11,648 nucleotides of DNA from UBA11579 sp039714215 (GTDB lineage: Bacteria; Chloroflexota; Anaerolineae; Anaerolineales; UBA11579): assembly GCA_039714215.1 (NCBI GenBank), contig JBDLJU010000087.1:1-11648 (forward strand), read 5' to 3'. The first letter of the stretch is position 1. Every line of letters starts with the position of its first letter. A program made the position numbers and the translations under genes. The notes beneath the pieces were generated by a model. It was not told the origin of the DNA. It saw only the letters and a list, made by a program, of their open reading frames with translations, and made no database searches. This document shows, piece by piece, positions 5,215-11,648 of the stretch.

Positions 5215-7532
5215 ACCAGTCAAATAATCGGATCAAAAATAAAGTTGAGAAGTGGCGGTTTAGCGCCTTTCTTATTGTGATTGGTGGGATCATGCTGCTT
5301 TTCGTCTCACGGTTATTTAATTACCAGATCATAGAGGGTGAAACCTGGTTAGCCGATGCTGAGGAAAATCGAACTGAAGAAGTCAGCCTGCTGACTCAAC
5401 GCGGTGTAATTTATGATCGGAATGGGATCATTTTGGCGAGAAATGTAGCTTCGTATAACGTGGCGATCACCCCTGCGCTTCTCCCGGATGACGACGGAGA
5501 TATCGAACAAATTATCAGGGAAGTCGCAGAAATGACAGATAAGCCAATCAGTTACGATGACGACCCTGAAGCAACAAATATCTTGATTGAATGCGGAGAT
5601 AACCTCGGGATAACTGAGATGGTAGATATCGGATTTTCCTTTGAACCTTATTCCCCTGTTTTTATCGAGTGTGATATTGAACGTGACCGCGCGTTAGCAA
5701 TCATGGAAAAGGCTGCTGATTGGCCAGGGGTTAGTATTCAGGTCAAGCCAGTGCGTGATTATCCCACAGGTGACCTGACTTCTACGTTTATCGGCTTTTT
5801 GGGACCAATTCCTGAAACCACCGCAGTTCAGCTCAGGGAATTAGGATTTCTGGCTAATCGAGATAAAACAGGATACGGCGGACTTGAGCTTTATTTTGAT
5901 GAACTATTGAGAGGTTTCCCCGGAAAAAGAGTCGTCGAAGTGGATGTTGCCGGGGCTGAAATCAGGGACATCGAGGGAGTGAAGCAGCCTGTTGATGGCT
6001 TAAACCTGGTGCTCACCATTGATCTACGCTACCAGCAAGCGGCTAATGCAATTGTTGAAAGGGAAATTAACTTTTGGAACACTTTTTTTCACGGTAACTC
6101 TGGCGAAATCAGGATCAGCAGCGGAGTAGCAATGGCGATGAATCCCACTACGGGCGAAGTCCTGGCGATGGTCTCCTGGCCCTCTTATGAAAACAACCGG
6201 TTTGCAGAATTCATCCCTGCTTATTACTATGAGCAGTTGATCACAGATTCGCGCAACCCGCTGCTAAATCACGCAATAGGAGCTGAGATTCCTGCCGGGT
6301 CTGTTTTTAAGATTGTGACTGGTGTCGGGGCATTGAATGAAGGCGTGGTCACCCCAAACCAATTAATTAAAACGCCGGGCCTGATCACAATCGAAAATGT
6401 GTACAGCCCGAATGACCCTGGGTTGTCAAAAGAGTTTGTTGATTGGAATCGGGATGGATTCGGGGAGCTAGATTTTTACGGCGGGGTCGCAAATTCAAGT
6501 AATGTTTATTTTTACAAATTAGGCGGCGGCTATGAAGATGAGGTGCCAGATGGAGGCCTTGGAATTTGCAGGTTGGGGACATATTCGGAAGCGATGGGAT
6601 TCAATCAGCTGTTAGGAATCGAGCTTCCTGACGAGACTGATGGTTTGATCCCGGACCCAACATGGAAGCGGATCAATCAAGGGGAAAATTGGTCAACAGG
6701 AGATACTTATATTGCCAGCGTTGGTCAGGGATTTATGATTTCAACTCCGATGCAGATTTTAGTATCTGCATCTACTGTTGCAAACAATGGAATACTAATG
6801 CGCCCTACCATAGTTCGCCAGGTTGAGGATGGAGATGGAAATATCATCCCGATTGTGATGGATGAATATGGAAATATACTGGAAAGTCGCTATGATTTTC
6901 AGGGCCGAATTATTTCTAAAGTCTTCGATGTGAACGGGGATCAAATCGATTTTGTAGTTTTGGACGAAAACGGCCAATTGTACGATTACTTTTTTGCAGA
7001 AGACGGAACAGTTGAGGGGCAGGTTTATACCAAAAACGGTGTCCCTATCAGGCCAACGCTGATCAGTCCTTTTGTGCCCGACACCAAGTGGGACCTGACC
7101 GTTGATAATATGATAGAAAATTATTCTAATCCCGCAGGAATTGGCAGCTGCAAAGCAACAGGGGAATACAGTAATGTCGAATCCTGGGTTTTTACCGCCC
7201 TGCAACAGGGTATGCGTAAAGCAGCTTTAGAGGGAACCTTGTCAGATAAAGATTATTTGTTTGGTAATTTTCCAATCCCGGTAGCGGGAAAGACTGGGAC
7301 GGCTGAATATTGCGATGTCGTAGCTTTCTCTAAAAATCTCTGTATTCCTGGAAATTGGCCGACGCATTCATGGACGGTTGCGTATGCCCCGTTTGGAAAT
7401 CCAGAGATTGCCGTCGTGTCCTTTATGTACAACGGGGGGGAGGGGGCCAGCGTGGCCGGCCCTGTGGTTCGGCAGATGATCGAAGCCTATTTCGAGTTAA
7501 AAACGATCGATGCTGCCTTGGGCGCGCCTTAA
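5211..7532 (+). CDS. mrdA: Penicillin-binding protein 2 (elongasome D,D-transpeptidase), with repeat insert
   Basis: This class B PBP cross-links peptidoglycan during elongation, working with the RodA glycosyltransferase. A membrane anchor lies at about residues 18-40, followed by the linker/dimerisation domain containing TQRGVIYDRNGIILARN. The transpeptidase domain has all three active-site motifs: S364-V-F-K367, S429-S-N431 and K694-T-G-T697. WDLTVDNMI and the late PTHSWTVAYAP segment are typical of PBP2. At 773 aa it is well above the usual 600-700. Much of the excess is a run of seven 11-12-residue units at about 540-617, between SxN and KTGT (see the repeat entry). Two Cys residues flank the segment after KTGT (EYC and NLC). 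Its ATG overlaps the mreD stop, with AGAGGT upstream. The homologue FtsI (divisome PBP3) is less likely, given the mreBCD and rodA neighbours. Confidence 0.94.
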   Translation: MNQSNNRIKNKVEKWRFSAFLIVIGGIMLLFVSRLFNYQIIEGETWLADAEENRTEEVSLLTQRGVIYDRNGIILARNVASYNVAITPALLPDDDGDIEQIIREVAEMTDKPISYDDDPEATNILIECGDNLGITEMVDIGFSFEPYSPVFIECDIERDRALAIMEKAADWPGVSIQVKPVRDYPTGDLTSTFIGFLGPIPETTAVQLRELGFLANRDKTGYGGLELYFDELLRGFPGKRVVEVDVAGAEIRDIEGVKQPVDGLNLVLTIDLRYQQAANAIVEREINFWNTFFHGNSGEIRISSGVAMAMNPTTGEVLAMVSWPSYENNRFAEFIPAYYYEQLITDSRNPLLNHAIGAEIPAGSVFKIVTGVGALNEGVVTPNQLIKTPGLITIENVYSPNDPGLSKEFVDWNRDGFGELDFYGGVANSSNVYFYKLGGGYEDEVPDGGLGICRLGTYSEAMGFNQLLGIELPDETDGLIPDPTWKRINQGENWSTGDTYIASVGQGFMISTPMQILVSASTVANNGILMRPTIVRQVEDGDGNIIPIVMDEYGNILESRYDFQGRIISKVFDVNGDQIDFVVLDENGQLYDYFFAEDGTVEGQVYTKNGVPIRPTLISPFVPDTKWDLTVDNMIENYSNPAGIGSCKATGEYSNVESWVFTALQQGMRKAALEGTLSDKDYLFGNFPIPVAGKTGTAEYCDVVAFSKNLCIPGNWPTHSWTVAYAPFGNPEIAVVSFMYNGGEGASVAGPVVRQMIEAYFELKTIDAALGAP
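6828..7061 (+). repeat. Seven degenerate 11-residue tandem units inside PBP2
   Basis: Residues 540-617 of PBP2 break into seven consecutive units with a fixed Gly at the fourth position: Gly543, 554, 565, 576, 588, 599 and 610 (spacing 11, 11, 11, 12, 11, 11). The pattern is D-x-x-G-x-[ILV]-x-x-x-x-[YF], for example DEYGNILESRY and DFQGRIISKVF. Asp opens the first five units. The DNA copies have diverged, so this is a protein-level repeat rather than a recent DNA duplication. It resembles short beta-hairpin repeats of the MORN-2/YD type in style only. Confidence 0.8.
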
Positions 7533-7539
7533 TACTTCA

Positions 7540-7548
7540 TGCTATAAT
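7540..7548 (+). promoter_or_regulatory. Extended -10 promoter upstream of minC
   Basis: TGCTATAAT is a perfect extended -10 element 26 bases before the minC ATG. No good -35 is seen. It begins 8 bases after the mrdA stop. It would give the min genes, and through them rodA and gltX, a start of their own. No terminator separates mrdA from minC, so read-through from the mre promoter is also expected. Confidence 0.6.
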
Positions 7549-7574
7549 TTACCTCATTAGATAGGAATTGAGAG

Positions 7575-8243
7575 ATGCAGCCAAAAGTGCAACTCAAAGG
7601 CATTCGCGAAGGTTTACTTGTTTCTCTTGGTGATGGTGAATGGGTCGAGCTTGAAGAAACCCTGCTTGAACAGCTAGAGCTACAAGGCGATTTTTTACGC
7701 GGCGCAAAGTTAATTCTGGATGTAGAAAATCATGCCTTGAATGCAGCAACTTTAGGCTCTCTTCGAGATAAGCTCTCAGATCGAGGTTTAGGTTTATGGG
7801 CCGTGATCAGCCATTCCCCGATCACTCAGCAAAATGCCCAGGCGTTGGGAATGGCTACCAGAATCCATCAATCAAATCCAAATCGAGAGGCTAAAACTCT
7901 TGATACTCGACTTGATGGCGACCCTGCAATATTAGTCAATCGTACGATTCGTTCAGGGAATAGTGTGACTTACGATGGGCACATAGTTGTGATTGGGGAT
8001 GTCAATCCGGGTGGGGAAGTGATTGCAGGAGGAAATGTGGTTGTTTGGGGCAGATTACGCGGCATGGTCCAGGCCGGAGCTGATGGCGATGAGTCATGTA
8101 TGGTCTGCGCGTTAGACCTTTCACCAACGCAGCTGCGTATCGCAGAAAAAATTGTGGTCCCACCTGTCGAAGACGAAGGGCGTGGACCGGAAATAGCACG
8201 AATCAGAGAAGGCGAAGTTGTAGCAGAAACATGGAATCATTAA
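7575..8243 (+). CDS. minC: Septum site-determining protein MinC
   Basis: MinC inhibits FtsZ polymerisation and is brought to the membrane by MinD, so that division happens at mid-cell. The 222-aa length is normal. The N-terminal FtsZ-inhibiting domain (about 1-100) is divergent, as usual. The C-terminal beta-helix domain (about 118-205) is well conserved: RTIRSGNSVTYDGHIVVIGD, NPGGEVIAGGNVVVWGRLRG, then ALDLSPTQLRIA, which is diagnostic of MinC. The tail after VVPP is acidic/charged and variable. ATG 7575 is preceded by AGGA at 7562-7565 and has its own probable promoter. minD follows after 32 bases. Confidence 0.95.
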   Translation: MQPKVQLKGIREGLLVSLGDGEWVELEETLLEQLELQGDFLRGAKLILDVENHALNAATLGSLRDKLSDRGLGLWAVISHSPITQQNAQALGMATRIHQSNPNREAKTLDTRLDGDPAILVNRTIRSGNSVTYDGHIVVIGDVNPGGEVIAGGNVVVWGRLRGMVQAGADGDESCMVCALDLSPTQLRIAEKIVVPPVEDEGRGPEIARIREGEVVAETWNH

Positions 8244-8275
8244 TAATAAAAATCGTCAGAGACATGAGGTCATGA

Positions 8276-9079
8276 ATGAGCGGAATAGTTATTACAATCA
8301 CATCAGGAAAAGGTGGAGTAGGAAAAACCACTGCAACCGCAAATATCGGAGCAGCTCTCGCAAAACTTGGGAAAAGTGTTGTCTGTCTGGACGCGGATAT
8401 CGGCCTCAGGAATTTAGATGTAGTTCTGGGGCTTGAAAATCGAATAGTCTATGATCTTGTTGATGTTGTTGAGGGGCGCTGCCGGCTCAGACAGGCAATG
8501 ATCAAAGATAAGCAGCTTCCCGAGCTATCTTTGATCCCTGCTGCTCAAACCCGTGATAAAAGTGCTGTTTCCCCAAGCGATATGGTCAAATTATGCGATG
8601 ATCTCCGTGAGGAAGCAGATTTTATAGTAATAGATTCTCCGGCAGGGATTGAGAGAGGTTTCCGCAATGCGATTGCAGGCGCAGATCTGGTGATTGTGAT
8701 CACCAATCCAGAAGTGTCTGCTGTCCGAGATGCTGACCGGATCATCGGTTTAATTGAAGCAGAAGAGAAGGGCCCTGCAAAACTGCTGCTTAACCGGATC
8801 AATCCAGAAATGGTTCAACGCGGGGACATGCTGGCGGCAGAAGACGTCATTGAATTACTAGCAATCGAACTGATTGGTTTGGTGCCTGAAGACCAGACTG
8901 TTCTGGTAAGCTCCAATAGGGGCATCCCCGCAGTTATGGATGATAAGAGCAAAGCAGGTCAGGCTTTCAGAAATATTGCTCTGCGACTCACCGGTGAAGA
9001 AGTTCCATTCATGGAAATTGATGCTGATTCCGGTTTTCTTAACAAAATATCGAAAATCATGCGGTCAGGAGGCGATTAA
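8276..9079 (+). CDS. minD: Septum site-determining ATPase MinD
   Basis: MinD is a membrane-cycling ParA/MinD-type ATPase that recruits MinC and is released by MinE. All parts are visible in 267 aa. The deviant Walker A is SGKGGVGKTT (10-19), with signature Lys12 and Lys17. Switch I is LDADIGLRNLD (38-48). The Walker B-like motif is DFIVIDSPAGIE (115-126) with Asp120. The C-terminal amphipathic membrane-targeting helix is GFLNKISKIMR (253-263). ATG 8276 is used with GAGG about 7 bases upstream; another ATG at 8272 is in a different frame. minE starts 2 bases after the stop, indicating tight coupling. Confidence 0.97.
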   Translation: MSGIVITITSGKGGVGKTTATANIGAALAKLGKSVVCLDADIGLRNLDVVLGLENRIVYDLVDVVEGRCRLRQAMIKDKQLPELSLIPAAQTRDKSAVSPSDMVKLCDDLREEADFIVIDSPAGIERGFRNAIAGADLVIVITNPEVSAVRDADRIIGLIEAEEKGPAKLLLNRINPEMVQRGDMLAAEDVIELLAIELIGLVPEDQTVLVSSNRGIPAVMDDKSKAGQAFRNIALRLTGEEVPFMEIDADSGFLNKISKIMRSGGD

Positions 9080-9081
9080 CT

Positions 9082-9351
9082 GTGAAGCGTGTTGCCGACA
9101 GATTTTCCAGTAAAAAGAAAAGTGCTGCCGCTGCAAAGGAACGTCTGCAGTTGGTTTTGATCCATGATCGTACCGATCTGCCGCCGGGGGTAATGGAAGA
9201 CCTGCGTGATGAGATTATTGAGGTGATTTCAAGGCATATTGATGTCGATACCAGCTCGGTCAATATTCAGATCGCTCAAGACGGTAGAAAACAGCGTTTG
9301 CTGGCAGATATTCCAATATTGACTCGCGAGAATAAGCGAAGAAATCGCTAA
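9082..9351 (+). CDS. minE: Cell division topological specificity factor MinE
   Basis: MinE stimulates MinD ATPase and drives Min oscillation. The 89-aa length is typical. It starts with GTG, preceded by a strong GGAGG (9068-9072) at 9 bases spacing inside the end of minD. The anti-MinCD contact helix AKERLQLVLIHDR (18-30) is clear. It is followed by the topological-specificity domain (LRDEIIEVISRHIDVD and the LLADIPI strand). The N-terminus is basic (KRVADRFSSKKK), suited to membrane binding. The presence of MinE indicates an oscillating MinCDE type rather than the DivIVA/MinJ type. Confidence 0.95.
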   Translation: MKRVADRFSSKKKSAAAAKERLQLVLIHDRTDLPPGVMEDLRDEIIEVISRHIDVDTSSVNIQIAQDGRKQRLLADIPILTRENKRRNR

Positions 9352-9380
9352 TTACAGATTTCGAGAATATTTAAATTGTT

Positions 9381-10475
9381 ATGCGTTTAGAGACCTGGCG
9401 TTACTTTGATTTCTGGCTGTTGGGGGTAGTTGCAGTCGTAATAATATTTAGCATTGCAATGATTGATTCTGCAATTGCCGGTAATCCTGAATTAATTGAA
9501 AATGATGCAGTAGGACGCCAAATTCTCTTTGCTGGGGTTGGCTTTGTGGCAATTATTCTGGTGACCATGATGGATTACCATTTTTGGGCAACCCTTGGCA
9601 AGGTAATGTATTTCACCCTGATCCTGTTTTTGATAATAATCAGATTCAGCGGTGAATCTGCGTTCGGCGCTCAAAGATGGCTGGATGTAGGATTTGCAGT
9701 TGTGCAACCTTCAGAATTAACAAAAATAACTATTATTGTTGTATTGGCCGATTTTTTTGCTAAAAACAAAGAAAAGATGCATCAACTCACCTGGATTGCA
9801 AGAAGTTTGGTTTGGACGCTGGGGATTGTCATTTTGATTTATATCCAGCCTGATTTGTCCACTTCTCTTACCCTGATGGTCATCTGGGCGGCTTTGTTGT
9901 TCGCCAGCGGCCTTCAACCTAAACATATCGTCTTATTCGCAATCATCGCTATCACTGTGGCGAGTATCGCTTACCCATTTTTAGAGCCTTACCAGCAATC
10001 CCGGATCACCAACTTTTTATTTACAAATGAGGATGCTCGCTATGGTGAAGAGTACAATGTGATCCAGGCTTTAATTACTATTGGGTCAGGTGGCTGGTTG
10101 GGACAGGGGTTTGGGCAGGGCACCCAGGTTCAATTTAGATTTTTAAAGGTCAGGCACAGCGACTTTATTTTTTCGGCGATCGCCGAAGAATTCGGATTTA
10201 TAGGGACTGTGATCGTAATGGCTGCGCTGTTTTTCATCATTTACCGGATTATTAGAATAGGACGTAACGCTCCGGATACTTTTGGGGCTCTGATTTGTTA
10301 CGGAGTAGCGACATTTTTTGCATTTCAGACATTAGTAAATATTGGGATGAATTTAAAGATTCTGCCGGTTACAGGTCTTCCTTTGCCGTTAATTAGCCAT
10401 GGAGGAAGCTCTCTAATCACCGTTATGCTTGGGATCGGGCTGGTAGAAAGTGTTGCAGCCCGACAAAAGATTTAA
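9381..10475 (+). CDS. rodA: Peptidoglycan glycosyltransferase RodA (SEDS family)
   Basis: RodA polymerises lipid II into glycan strands at the side wall in partnership with PBP2. The protein is 364 aa with about ten membrane helices. SEDS motifs are present: GAQRWLDVGFAVVQPSELTK, QPDLSTSLTL, then GSGGWLGQGFGQGTQ leading to RHSDFIFSAIAEEFGFIG. The last of these contains Asp261, matching the catalytic Asp of RodA. NIGMNLKILPVTGLPLPLISHGGSS near the C-terminus is the best-conserved family signature. FtsW and SpoVE share these motifs; the neighbouring mrdA and mre genes favour RodA. The ATG at 9381 lacks a convincing ribosome site (only GAG at 9363), unlike its neighbours, so expression may be lower or coupled to minE 29 bases upstream. 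Confidence 0.92.
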   Translation: MRLETWRYFDFWLLGVVAVVIIFSIAMIDSAIAGNPELIENDAVGRQILFAGVGFVAIILVTMMDYHFWATLGKVMYFTLILFLIIIRFSGESAFGAQRWLDVGFAVVQPSELTKITIIVVLADFFAKNKEKMHQLTWIARSLVWTLGIVILIYIQPDLSTSLTLMVIWAALLFASGLQPKHIVLFAIIAITVASIAYPFLEPYQQSRITNFLFTNEDARYGEEYNVIQALITIGSGGWLGQGFGQGTQVQFRFLKVRHSDFIFSAIAEEFGFIGTVIVMAALFFIIYRIIRIGRNAPDTFGALICYGVATFFAFQTLVNIGMNLKILPVTGLPLPLISHGGSSLITVMLGIGLVESVAARQKI

Positions 10476-10494
10476 GAAGATTAAGGAACCAATA

Positions 10495-11648
10495 ATGACA
10501 CCAAAACACCAAACTGATATTTCTCCAATGCGCGTGCGATTTGCTCCATCTCCAACGGGGATCACGCATTTGGGGAGCGGACGGACTGCGCTATATAACT
10601 ATCTTCTCGCTCAACAAAGCGGAGGGCAGTTTATCCTGCGGATCGAGGATACAGATCAAAAGCGCTACGATCCAAAAGCAGAACAAGATCTAAAGGACGG
10701 CTTACACTGGTTAGGTTTGCAGTGGGATGAGGGTCCGGATGTGGGCGGCAAGCATGCTCCATACCGCCAATCTGAGCGCAAACAACTCTATCTTGACGCG
10801 GCTGAACAGCTGATCGATCAGGGAGATGCCTTCTACTGTTTTTGCACTAAACACGAAATCGAGCAGAACCGCCAGGCACAAATTAAACGCAAGGAGAACC
10901 CGCGTTATGCTGGAACGTGCCGCAATCTCAGCCCAGAAGAAACCCAGGCACGAATTGATGCAGGCGAAGATCATGTGATCCGTTTCAAAATGCCAAAAGA
11001 AGGAACCACCGTGGTTCGGGATGTCGTCCGAGGAGAGATTACTTTTGAGAACTCTTTGCTAGATGACACAATTTTGGTTAAATCGAATGGATTAGCAGTT
11101 TATCATTTGGCCGCAATGGTCGATGACCATTTGATGGAAATTTCTCATGTATTGAGGGGCGAGGAATGGATCCCCACCTTTCCGCTGCATGCTCAAGTAA
11201 TTCGAGCGCTTGGCTGGGAAGAACCGGAGTGGGTGCATTTATCATTATTCCTCAAGCCAAGCGGCAAAGGCAAAATGAGCAAGCGAGACACTGCACAGAT
11301 GGCAAAATCAGGAGAATCGATTTTTCTAAAAGATATGAAAGAGATTGGATATCTCCCCGAGGCAGTGATCAATTGGGTTGCTTTAATGGGCTGGAGTTAC
11401 GATGACCATGAAGAATTTTTCAAGATGGAAGACCTTATCGAAAAATTCTCACTGGCTAAGCTCAGCCCAAAAAATGCTGCTATTGATTACAAGAAACTTG
11501 ACCATTTCAACGGCTTGCACATCCGCAGCCTCAGTGTTGAAGACCTGGCAAGCAGGATCAAACCATTTATCTATGCAGCCGGCTTCCGTCCTGATGACGA
11601 ATTATTGCTGCAGGTTACCCCGTTAATTCAACCTCGCCTGGTTACACT
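10495..11648 (+). CDS. gltX: Glutamyl-tRNA synthetase GltX (3' end outside window)
   Basis: GltX charges tRNA-Glu with glutamate. The frame is open for 384 codons to the window end with no stop; the family is usually about 470-500 aa, so roughly the last fifth is missing. The class I nucleotide-binding motif is RFAPSPTGITHLGSGR (15-30), with HLGS in the HIGH position. KMSKR is at 260-264. RIEDTD (49-54) and HVLRGEEW are typical. A Cys cluster (C115-F-C117, C142) matches the zinc region of bacterial enzymes, but the fourth position is Asn144. ATG 10495 has AAGGA 7 bases upstream; a second in-frame ATG at 10528 has no ribosome site. It follows rodA after 19 bases and is probably co-transcribed. 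Whether it also charges tRNA-Gln is not visible here. Confidence 0.95.
   Translation, partial: MTPKHQTDISPMRVRFAPSPTGITHLGSGRTALYNYLLAQQSGGQFILRIEDTDQKRYDPKAEQDLKDGLHWLGLQWDEGPDVGGKHAPYRQSERKQLYLDAAEQLIDQGDAFYCFCTKHEIEQNRQAQIKRKENPRYAGTCRNLSPEETQARIDAGEDHVIRFKMPKEGTTVVRDVVRGEITFENSLLDDTILVKSNGLAVYHLAAMVDDHLMEISHVLRGEEWIPTFPLHAQVIRALGWEEPEWVHLSLFLKPSGKGKMSKRDTAQMAKSGESIFLKDMKEIGYLPEAVINWVALMGWSYDDHEEFFKMEDLIEKFSLAKLSPKNAAIDYKKLDHFNGLHIRSLSVEDLASRIKPFIYAAGFRPDDELLLQVTPLIQPRLVT

Noticed and set aside
6795..7205. 136-codon open frame antisense to mrdA over the repeat insert
   Set aside because: The sense-strand repeat has regular residue spacing and is in frame with intact PBP2 motifs, so the antisense frame is a shadow.
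7521..7528. GGCGCGCC palindrome at the mrdA stop as a terminator
   Set aside because: It is a self-complementary 8-mer without a loop or following T-run, so it cannot act as an intrinsic terminator.
10528..10530. Alternative gltX start at the second in-frame ATG (MRVRFAPSP)
   Set aside because: This start would look like many family members, but there is no ribosome site before it, whereas AAGGA precedes the ATG at 10495.

Overview
The window (about 46-47% G+C) is a bacterial chromosomal segment dominated by cell-envelope and cell-shape genes. The order mreB-mreC-mreD-mrdA-minC-minD-minE-rodA is a known syntenic block, familiar from Clostridia and related lineages. The protein sequences look most like Chloroflexota of the Anaerolineae type to me, but this is an impression from sequence style, not a search result. 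I see no mobile element, CRISPR array, tRNA, rRNA or sign of recent transfer.

Layout. Bases 1-325 hold the 3' end of an MFS-type transporter on the + strand. It converges on glmS (- strand) at a perfect 12-bp hairpin (368-395) that can serve as terminator in both directions. glmS (418-2259, -) has a long 5' leader. Reading the minus strand from about 2510 to 2300, this leader carries the hallmarks of a glmS self-cleaving ribozyme, including the cleavage-site context, the conserved core strings and the P3-type hairpin. It also has an apparent 50-nt, two-hairpin insertion in the core. A TATAAT box at 2572-2567 (-) is the likely glmS promoter. About 90 bp away and pointing the other way, an extended -10 box (2659-2667, +) is followed almost at once by a hairpin plus eight T's, and then by mreB, which starts with TTG at 2747.

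mreB, mreC, mreD and mrdA (PBP2) encode the elongasome scaffold and its transpeptidase. mreD and mrdA overlap by ATGA. PBP2 carries an unusual insert of seven units of 11-12 residues between its SxN and KTG motifs. A second extended -10 promoter lies just upstream of minC. minC, minD and minE form the division-site selection system. rodA, the SEDS glycosyltransferase partner of PBP2, follows, and then gltX (glutamyl-tRNA synthetase), which runs off the window end.

How the genes fit together: GlmS makes glucosamine-6-phosphate, the entry point to UDP-GlcNAc and peptidoglycan. MreBCD, PBP2 and RodA insert peptidoglycan along the side wall. MinCDE keeps FtsZ from assembling at the poles. The most noteworthy items are the variant glmS ribozyme, the repeat insert in PBP2, and the terminator-like element in the very short mreB leader.
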